Assembly: GCA_017439665.1 (NCBI GenBank)
Contig: JAFSIS010000084.1
Span: 1-40,234, forward strand
Length of the DNA: 40,234 nt
Origin: Lachnospiraceae bacterium
GTDB lineage: Bacteria > Bacillota > Clostridia > Lachnospirales > Lachnospiraceae
Reading direction: 5' to 3'
The notes beneath the pieces are model-generated. The model saw only the letters and a program-made list of their open reading frames with translations, was not told where the DNA came from and searched no databases. Below are positions 33,865-40,234 of this stretch, one piece after another. The stretch's first letter is position 1. Every line of letters begins with the position of its first letter. Position numbers and translations under genes: made by a program.

Positions 33865-36800
33865 TTAGAAAGAAGAAAACTCCTCTGCCGCAATTTTTAT
33901 ACTCACCTGTCTGGTGCCGGCAAAATCGCCCTGCCCTTCCAATATAATGACTGCATTGCCTCTTTCGATATTGCTTCTGATATCCTTGATCCGGTAATCG
34001 CTGTCAGACAAAAGCTTGTTTCCCATAGTAACGGTCAGATCCGCCTCATTAATAATGATATTGCTTCCCTTACAGGTAATATCTCTGTTCAGGGTAACCG
34101 TTGCTGCGGATAGAAGATAACCCTTATCCACAATACGGTAGCTTGCAGACAGTGTTCCACTGTAGCTGCCCTTTCCGATGATGGATACAGTTACATTATT
34201 TCCGGCTTCCACGAGAGCATCCTTTTCCAGCATGGTTCCCGCTGCATAATAGGCTTCCACCTCATAATCCACTCCGGCCTGCAGCCTCTTACCGGTAGAA
34301 TCAGTCAATATCGGTGTGCTGCGATAGCTTCCTGCCCGGGTGCTTTCCACCAGATCAGGAACCACGATGCTTATCTCAGCAGAATTCAGCTGTTTTACCT
34401 CTTCCTGTGATGCATCTGAACTACTTCCGCCGGAACCGGCCGTTCCACTGCTTCCCTCCGTATTGTCTGAACCGCTGCCGCCTATGGAAGTATCGGTGCC
34501 TGAACTACTGTCGCCTTTAGTGGTCTGTACAATGCGGAAGGTTTTGGTCACACTACCGTAATATCTGCCCAAACCGGTAATAACAACTTTTCCCAGACCA
34601 GGTTCAGCAGACTCACACTCTACCTGGTAATCCTTACCTTTTTCCAGAACATTTCCTTCCTTGTCTTTAACGATCAGCCGGTCTTCGGCCTCCTCATCCG
34701 TACTGTCAGAGAAAATAATCTCGCTTCCGGTGTAAGAACGCTCTTTTTCCAGATCAATGGTCGTAGTAAGTATACTGGTTCCCACAATGCGGAAGGTGAC
34801 ATAACGGGTTCCGATATAATCCGTTTCTCCGTTATTCTTAACAATACCGGTAATCTTTACTTTATAGTTTCCTACTTCTGCTGCCTCTTCGTACTCCAGC
34901 TCATAGTCCACATCCTGTTTAAGGGTGTGGGTTCCCTGGCTGTCCTCATAGGTCAGCTGCAGTACACTCTCGTCGATGGTTAAAGGCTGTCCGCTGTAGT
35001 CCCGGCTAAACTCGCCTTCCACCTTGACCTTACTCATCAGTACCTGGCTGTCCGGGTCTGCAATGATCATCTTTACTTCTTTTTCCTTCTCATAGTTTCC
35101 TATTCCCTTAACCTTAATTATGTAAGTTCCGGGAACGCGGTAAAGATCCTCATCTGCAATGTTCTGATCCACGGCATCGGGATCTTCCCCGGGATAATCC
35201 AAAGTAAAATCTCTTCTGTTATAAAGCTGTTTTCCCTCCCAGGTAACCACAGGAACGGGCTTAATCAACCTCCCCCGGTTATAAGCCACAACGATGGTAT
35301 CTGCCAAAACATCCTCTTCGCTGATATCCTTTGCCAGAATATCAAAGGAATAGGATAGGCTTCCGGAATAAATTCCTTTCAGACGGATGGTTACACCGGC
35401 CTTCTTCGCTCCTGTCGTCACGGAAGTATTATTCTGATAGGTAAGGGTATAATCCGTTCCCGCCTTTAACTCCTGATCATTATAATAAACAGCCAGCTTG
35501 GGTCTGATGGCTTTTCCGGTGTATTCTCTGGGAGCGATCGTATTCTCTGAATCATTATCCGTATCCTCCAGATCCTTGATCCAGATTCCTCTGTTTACCT
35601 GCCAGCAGGCATACAGGGTCAGATTTCCGGTACTTCCTTTGGGAATGGTGGTAATCCGGCTGCCTTCTATTCCTTTTCCTTCTTCATCTATCTCAGTATA
35701 CCAGCCATCAAAAACGATATCTTCTCTTTCTGCACCGGGAGTTCTTAAGGTAATGCTCTCACTTTCAATGGTATATTCAACAGGATAATTTGTGGTATCC
35801 AAAACAAGATCATTGATCGTATTCTGATAAGTGATCTTATAGGTGATGGGGGTATAATTTGCCACTAATACCGTATTCTTCAGGATAACAGGAGCCGTCT
35901 GCAGAACGCCTTCTTCCTCCTTGCCCTGAATCACCCAGCCGTTAAAGGTATAGCCCTCCAGAGTCATATCCAGCACTTCACCTTCTTCATTTTCCGGAGT
36001 AAGGGTGGCTGTTTTTCTGGAATCTACTTCTAAAGTAGTAATGGCGGTATTATTTCGGTCTACATAAGTAACATACCGTATGGGTACCTTTACCGTAATC
36101 CGGCATTCTGCCGTAACCGGACGGTTCTTATAGTCATTGACCGTCGCTGTAACGGTAGCTTCTCCTTCCAGAAGGGCTGTCACATTTCCTTCCTGATCTA
36201 TCTCAACATGTCCCTCCGGGCTTACACTCCAGCTGACATCAGACTCAGTTTTTCCCTCAGGAAGCTCCAGAATCTGAATTGTTACCTCCTCTTCTTCGGT
36301 CAAAGTAAGTTCTTCTGCTGAAAGAGAGAGGCGATTATGATACACCTCATAGGTGACTTCTGCCACATCACTATCCTCATACTCTGTCAGTTCAGAATGA
36401 GCATAGGCCTTGATGGTAGTGTCCTTCTCAAGTACAATGGGAGTTTCATATTTTTGGGTAGTTCCTTCCCCCTTAACCGGAACGGAAGAATCCAAAGTAT
36501 AATAGATATCTGCCTCATTTGTAGCAGCCAGAATAATTTCTGTTCCCGCATCTACAGGACCTTCAGTGGGCGAGAAGGTGGGGACTGCCAGCTTCTCTTT
36601 AGTCGGAGTATCCACTTCTCCCTGCAGAGTAACCTCTGTTGCTGTCTTTTTTCCACTATGATTAGGACTGTCCAGCAGCACATACTTTACCGTGCCGTCA
36701 CCAAGAAGAACACTGCTGTAGACAGAGCCCGAATCGGTCTGCAGCACATCCGTCTCTGTCCGGTAGTCACTGCCGTCCAGGGCTATACTGCAGATCTGCT

Positions 36801-38472
36801 TGGCATTATTGAAGTACAGCCGGTTTCCCAAACGGAAAAATCCGGAATAAATCCCCGGCCAGTAGCTGCTGCTGCTTCCGGTAACATACCAGATACCAAT
36901 AAGATTACTGCTGTACAGCAATGTTTCCTCATCCGTAGTGGTATTACGTTTTACGATTCCCGATAAAGTACTTCCACTGGTAAGGTAGTAGCAATAGTCT
37001 CCATCTATGATAAGCGGGGCATTGGAGTTGATCCAAAATGATGAATCATATTTTGTACTGGTTGCCGTATAATTCACCACCTGGCTTCCGCTGGTAATCT
37101 CCCAACCTTTATCACTGGAGGATGCCCAGTGATTACTAAAGGCGGAATCACTAAGAAACATATTAGTATGTTTTACCCGTCCCGGCAGATCCCAGGTAGG
37201 ATCATCCCAGGTTACATCCACCTGATAATATTCTCCGTCGATCTCGATCAGATTCCAGGCATGATTTATAGGATCACTGGTAACCATATAGCAGTTTATA
37301 CCTGCTTTATTACAAAGCAACTTATAGGCAAGGGCATAGCCCTGGCATACCGCTATCTTATCCACAAATACGCCATAGGCTGTATAGGATCTGGCGGGTA
37401 TACTTGCACTTCCCGCCAAATAGTTCTCATAATCATACTCGCAGTTGATTGCCAGATAATCATGCAGGGCGATCGCCTTTTCCAACTGGGTATCACAACC
37501 CTCTATAGCTTCCATAGCTGCATCTACCCCTGCATTAAAGGCTTCATCATTACGGATACCAAGATATAAGGGCGTAAGAGAATAAACGTATCCATTCATG
37601 GTACTGTAACTGAATCCCGTCCTCACATAATATAGCTCCGGATGATCGTTGACTACTCCATAATAAATAGCCGCCAGATTCTCTGCATTGGTTCCCGGAA
37701 GAAGACTATAGGAGGAAAGATCAATCGTGGCTTCCCCTGCCTTCAGCCCCTCATAGATAGCCTCTTCTGCTGTCAGTGTACTTTCTGCAGCAAGATAGCT
37801 TCTGAAGGAATAAGTGGAAACAATAGGCTCTGTTCTTTCAATAATGCTCAAAGAGCCTTCCTGAAACAGGCCTTCTCCTCCCGGATAAACATGCCAGACG
37901 ATTTCCTCTTCAGAGCTTTCCCCAGCTTCAAGCTCATTTGCCGACACAGTCCCCTCATTCCCGCTGACTGAAGTCTCAAGATCGAGCAAAGCTTTCTCTT
38001 CATCCGCTTCCTCAGCAGAGTCCAGGCTTCCCTCTGTAATTCCATCTGATTCCGGCTTTGAGGTTCCTTCTGAATCCTCTCCGGAGTCCAAAGCCGGATC
38101 TCCTTCCGATTCTGTATCCGATGCCGGGACAGATTCCCCATCTGCGCCTTCTTCCGTACCAGTTTCTGAAGCATCCGCACCTTCTCCGGTGCCGGCTCCT
38201 GAACCGTCCGCTCCTTCTTCTGTGCCAGCTCCCGAACCATCTTCACCTACTTCTGCGCTGGCTCCTGAACCGTCCGCATCCCCTTCTGTGCCGGCTCCCG
38301 AACCGTCTTCCTCTCCGGTTTCTGACGGAAGTGTTTCTTCCCCTGATCCCAATTCAACCGTTTCTTCCACAGCAGTATCATTTCCTGAAACCTCTGCAGC
38401 CATAACCGGCATGCCTGCAGATTGTATTGTCAATGATAATGCAAGTAAGCCAACCAGCAATCTCCTTTTCAT
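33865..38472 (-). CDS. Secreted transglutaminase-like multidomain protein (1535 residues)
   Basis: Paralogue of the downstream 1303-residue protein. Signal peptide MKRRLLVGLLALSLTIQSAG...VMA|AE. Acidic linker (30-175) with five 11-residue repeats and VSGNE motifs. Transglutaminase-like domain with Cys376, His404 and Asp419, the same 28- and 15-residue spacing as the paralogue. A beta-rich region follows, then a chitobiase-like CHB_HEX_C_1-type domain (about 624-707, IYYTLDSSVP and TTIKAYA), which the paralogue lacks. Next are a Big_2 Ig domain (about 714-796), InlB-type repeats with FDGWYTEIDE (about 800-957) and Ig-like repeats with a Ser/Gly linker near 1318-1362. The last about 83 residues are conserved across the paralogues. 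ATG with GGAGG 7 bases upstream. First gene of the likely operon. Confidence 0.86.
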   Translation of the reverse strand: MKRRLLVGLLALSLTIQSAGMPVMAAEVSGNDTAVEETVELGSGEETLPSETGEEDGSGAGTEGDADGSGASAEVGEDGSGAGTEEGADGSGAGTGEGADASETGTEEGADGESVPASDTESEGDPALDSGEDSEGTSKPESDGITEGSLDSAEEADEEKALLDLETSVSGNEGTVSANELEAGESSEEEIVWHVYPGGEGLFQEGSLSIIERTEPIVSTYSFRSYLAAESTLTAEEAIYEGLKAGEATIDLSSYSLLPGTNAENLAAIYYGVVNDHPELYYVRTGFSYSTMNGYVYSLTPLYLGIRNDEAFNAGVDAAMEAIEGCDTQLEKAIALHDYLAINCEYDYENYLAGSASIPARSYTAYGVFVDKIAVCQGYALAYKLLCNKAGINCYMVTSDPINHAWNLIEIDGEYYQVDVTWDDPTWDLPGRVKHTNMFLSDSAFSNHWASSSDKGWEITSGSQVVNYTATSTKYDSSFWINSNAPLIIDGDYCYYLTSGSTLSGIVKRNTTTDEETLLYSSNLIGIWYVTGSSSSYWPGIYSGFFRLGNRLYFNNAKQICSIALDGSDYRTETDVLQTDSGSVYSSVLLGDGTVKYVLLDSPNHSGKKTATEVTLQGEVDTPTKEKLAVPTFSPTEGPVDAGTEIILAATNEADIYYTLDSSVPVKGEGTTQKYETPIVLEKDTTIKAYAHSELTEYEDSDVAEVTYEVYHNRLSLSAEELTLTEEEEVTIQILELPEGKTESDVSWSVSPEGHVEIDQEGNVTALLEGEATVTATVNDYKNRPVTAECRITVKVPIRYVTYVDRNNTAITTLEVDSRKTATLTPENEEGEVLDMTLEGYTFNGWVIQGKEEEGVLQTAPVILKNTVLVANYTPITYKITYQNTINDLVLDTTNYPVEYTIESESITLRTPGAEREDIVFDGWYTEIDEEGKGIEGSRITTIPKGSTGNLTLYACWQVNRGIWIKDLEDTDNDSENTIAPREYTGKAIRPKLAVYYNDQELKAGTDYTLTYQNNTSVTTGAKKAGVTIRLKGIYSGSLSYSFDILAKDISEEDVLADTIVVAYNRGRLIKPVPVVTWEGKQLYNRRDFTLDYPGEDPDAVDQNIADEDLYRVPGTYIIKVKGIGNYEKEKEVKMIIADPDSQVLMSKVKVEGEFSRDYSGQPLTIDESVLQLTYEDSQGTHTLKQDVDYELEYEEAAEVGNYKVKITGIVKNNGETDYIGTRYVTFRIVGTSILTTTIDLEKERSYTGSEIIFSDSTDEEAEDRLIVKDKEGNVLEKGKDYQVECESAEPGLGKVVITGLGRYYGSVTKTFRIVQTTKGDSSSGTDTSIGGSGSDNTEGSSGTAGSGGSSSDASQEEVKQLNSAEISIVVPDLVESTRAGSYRSTPILTDSTGKRLQAGVDYEVEAYYAAGTMLEKDALVEAGNNVTVSIIGKGSYSGTLSASYRIVDKGYLLSAATVTLNRDITCKGSNIIINEADLTVTMGNKLLSDSDYRIKDIRSNIERGNAVIILEGQGDFAGTRQVSIKIAAEEFSSF
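38143..38307 (-). repeat. In-frame 33-bp minisatellite (5 units)
   Basis: Codes for residues 56-110 of the 1535-residue protein as five 11-residue units of the type DGSGAGTEEGA, all acidic/Gly-rich and with conserved phase. Length change by whole units would keep the frame. Confidence 0.85.
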
Positions 38473-38552
38473 TTTGCTTCCTCCATCCCCATATTCTTAA
38501 AAATTCATAACCGTTCATCACTTCCACAGTTACGGGCATAAATTACAAAAAT

Positions 38553-38581
38553 ATTACTTCCAACGTATCACAGAGTGTCAA
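38553..38581 (-). promoter_or_regulatory. Promoter for the transglutaminase operon
   Basis: Minus strand: perfect TTGACA (38581-38576), 17-base spacer, AGTAAT (38558-38553, 4 of 6 match to TATAAT). The leader to the ATG is about 75 bases. A TATGCCC half-motif like those in elements A and B sits just past the expected start point (38540-38534), which may be chance. Confidence 0.65.
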
Positions 38582-38601
38582 AAAAGGCAAGTTTTGGTAA
38601 T

Positions 38602-38653
38602 AAAAAGAGGTTTTTATGTCAAAAATTGTCTTTTTGCACAAAAACCTCTTTTT
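38602..38653 (-). terminator. Terminator of the truncated paralogue
   Basis: Perfect 14-bp outer stem AAAAAGAGGTTTTT/AAAAACCTCTTTTT extended by an inner AAAAA/TTTTT helix. It reads as a terminator on both strands, and lies 75 bases past the stop at 38728 and just upstream of the next promoter. Confidence 0.85.
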
Positions 38654-38727
38654 CTTTCTTTTCATTCATCTGGCGTAACTATCCAGGATCCCTTTCAGGG
38701 AATTGCCTTTTCAAGGCTTGCTTTTGC

Positions 38728-40083
38728 TCAATTCTCTTCCCAGAGAACGATCTCTTCAGCTGCAATTTTTATGCTCACCTGTCTGGTTCCGGCATAGTCG
38801 CCCATACCCTCTAAAACGATGACGGCATTGCCCCGCTCTGCATTACTACGAAGGCTTTTAATGCGATAATTGCTGTCAGCCAACACCGTATTTCCCACGG
38901 TAACCGTCAGATCTTCTTTGGAGAGAGTCACCCTGCCCCCACTGTAGGTAATCTCACGATTTACCTCCACGGTAGCTGCCGAAAGCAGTTTTCCTTTTGG
39001 GACGATCCGGAAGGTGGCTTCAATGGTTCCTGAGTATTTTCCCATACCGGTTACTTCTACGGTGATTTCTGAACCTGCAGGAGGCGTATCCGTTTCATTC
39101 AGTAAGGTTCCGTTTCCATCCCGGTAAACAAGCTCAGTATTGTAGTCTACACCGGCCTGAAGCCTTCTTCCACCGGCATCCACCAATACAGGTGTACTCC
39201 GATAGCCGCCCGCTTTCGCAGTCTCCACCAGGTCGGGAATGGTAATACTTACATCCATGATCTGTCTTACCTCATCCTGTCCGGCCTCATCTTCTCCTCC
39301 ACCATCTTCCTCTTCCGGATTCTGTACCGGCAAGATGTGGAATGTCCTGGTAAGGGTTCCGTAATACTCTCCCTTTCCACGGATGACTACCTTTGCCAAT
39401 CCCACATTTACGGCACTGCACTCAATGGTATAATCCGTTCCGTAGAGTAAAGGACTTTCTGCCCCGGGATAGTTTATTGTCAATTGATCTTCTTCATTAA
39501 GCTCCGGCTGCAAAATCAGCGTACCTGTGTAAATCCGGTCTGCAATTTTTTCTACATTGGCCCGAAGAATATTTTTCCCTGTAACGGTAAAGGTAACACA
39601 GCGGGTTCCCACACAATCCGTTCCGTTTCCGGTGATGATCAGCTGATAAGTGCCAATCTCCTGTATGGTTTTGTCCCCTTCAACTCTAACGTTATAGTAA
39701 GAGGGATCTATCTCTTTCCCATTATGAGTAAGACTGAGGTAATCCACAGGGTTAATATTTCCCCCGGTACTTCCCGGATATTCTGCCGTCAGACCGGATA
39801 TCTCCACCTTACTCATCAGGAGGGTCCTACTTCCATCTACAATCGTAAACTCAATTTCCTGATTGCCCTCAAAGTTTCCTTTACCTTCTACACGGATCGT
39901 ATACTTTCCGACCTCCTTAAAGGCATCTTTGTCCCCATCATTTATGTAGGTAACTGTAAAATCTCTCCTGTTGTACAACTGCCTTCCACTCCAGGTCACC
40001 GTGGGTATAGGCTTGATCACCCTTCCCCGGTTATAGGCGGCTGACAGATCATAAATTTTCGTATCACCGATATCCGCCTTCAT
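38728..40083 (-). pseudogene. 5'-truncated paralogue of the transglutaminase-like proteins
   Basis: From an internal ATG at 40083 the frame codes for 451 residues matching only the C-terminal Ig-like repeats of its two neighbours, beginning at KADIGDTKIYDLSAAYNRGR (YNRGRVIKPIPTVTW, LYNRRDF). It ends with the same 83-residue module (GTRQVSIKIAAEEIVL). Signal peptide, linker, transglutaminase and middle domains are missing. Homology stops near 40105. Upstream the frame stays open to the window edge through AT-rich sequence with no signal peptide and no good ribosome site. It is either a broken gene or a donor for gene conversion. The repeat units themselves are intact, so the break is recent or the fragment is maintained. 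Confidence 0.7.
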
Positions 40084-40105
40084 AATCTCAAAGTGTGAAC
40101 TTCCA

Positions 40106-40234
40106 TGACAATTAACTCTCGCTTGCGTTAGAAAAGCAACGAAAACGATAAAAATCCCTTGATTTTGATGCAAAAATGTGTTTTTTTCTTGAAAAATTAA
40201 GCAAATATGGCAGAATAAAAGAGAAGTAATTAAC
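40106..40234. other. AT-rich unassigned sequence at the window edge
   Basis: Not homologous to the paralogues' N-terminal coding regions. AATTAAC occurs at 40112-40118 and again at the edge (40228-40234) in the same orientation. It could be the end of an inserted element or simply intergenic DNA; the window does not reach far enough to tell. Confidence 0.3.

Noticed and set aside
16493..40083. Sortase substrates
   Set aside because: The C-termini of the secreted proteins were read and show no LPXTG-like motif, hydrophobic tail or basic end.
40084..40173. TTG start at 40173 for the truncated paralogue
   Set aside because: The extra 30 residues look like translated noncoding DNA, no ribosome site is present, and homology begins only near residue 25.

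Overview
The window looks like a chromosome segment from a Gram-positive anaerobe of the Clostridia, most likely Lachnospiraceae. The evidence is the secE-nusG-rplKAJL-rpoB order, a sodium-pumping decarboxylase operon, moderate GC, strong AGGAGG ribosome binding sites, and very large secreted proteins with acidic Ser/Gly/Glu-rich N-terminal linkers. No tRNA, rRNA, CRISPR array or intact transposase was seen.

Layout. (1) 1-5683, minus strand: the classical translation/transcription cluster rpmG-secE-nusG-rplK-rplA-(leader)-rplJ-rplL-rpoB. rpoB is cut by the window edge. Promoters are visible before rpmG, rplJ and rpoB, and an attenuator sits in the L10 leader. (2) 5759-12968, plus strand: a short KdpD-type histidine kinase, a five-gene biotin-dependent Na+-pumping decarboxylase operon, a KdpE-type response regulator and a Na+/phosphate symporter with a PhoU-like tail. 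A remnant of a histidine kinase C-terminus lies directly before and overlaps the regulator, so a kinase-regulator pair appears to have been split by the decarboxylase operon. (3) 12973-14331, minus: a polytopic membrane protein. (4) 14586-15899, plus: an orphan FliD-like protein with no other flagellar gene in view. (5) 16013-40234, minus: a secreted-protein island. It holds a giant 4163-residue repeat protein, two transglutaminase-like multidomain proteins in an apparent operon (1303 and 1535 residues), and a 5'-truncated fourth paralogue.

The most unusual signal is noncoding. Two alignable elements of about 350 bp (16013-16367 and 29365-29709) lie in the same orientation on either side of the giant gene, each downstream of a large secreted-protein gene. 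Each carries a 31-nt hairpin whose stem differs at two positions by compensatory changes. Each then carries four 33-35 nt imperfect palindromes with GGGC/GCCC ends and an internal T- or A-tract. Their centre-to-centre spacing agrees to within about 1 nt between copies (91/92, 50.5/50.5, 81.5/80.5), and the same unit is inverted in both. I do not recognise this element. It could be a structured RNA, an array of protein-binding sites or a recombination site; the sequence alone does not decide.

A possible working picture for the island, as inference only: the giant protein, probably made largely of beta-strand, is an extracellular fibre or adhesin; the transglutaminase-like proteins modify or cross-link surface proteins; and the repeated leader upstream of the giant gene, with a nearby 30-bp palindrome, controls its expression. 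None of the secreted proteins shows an LPXTG signal or C-terminal membrane segment, so their attachment to the cell, if any, is unexplained.
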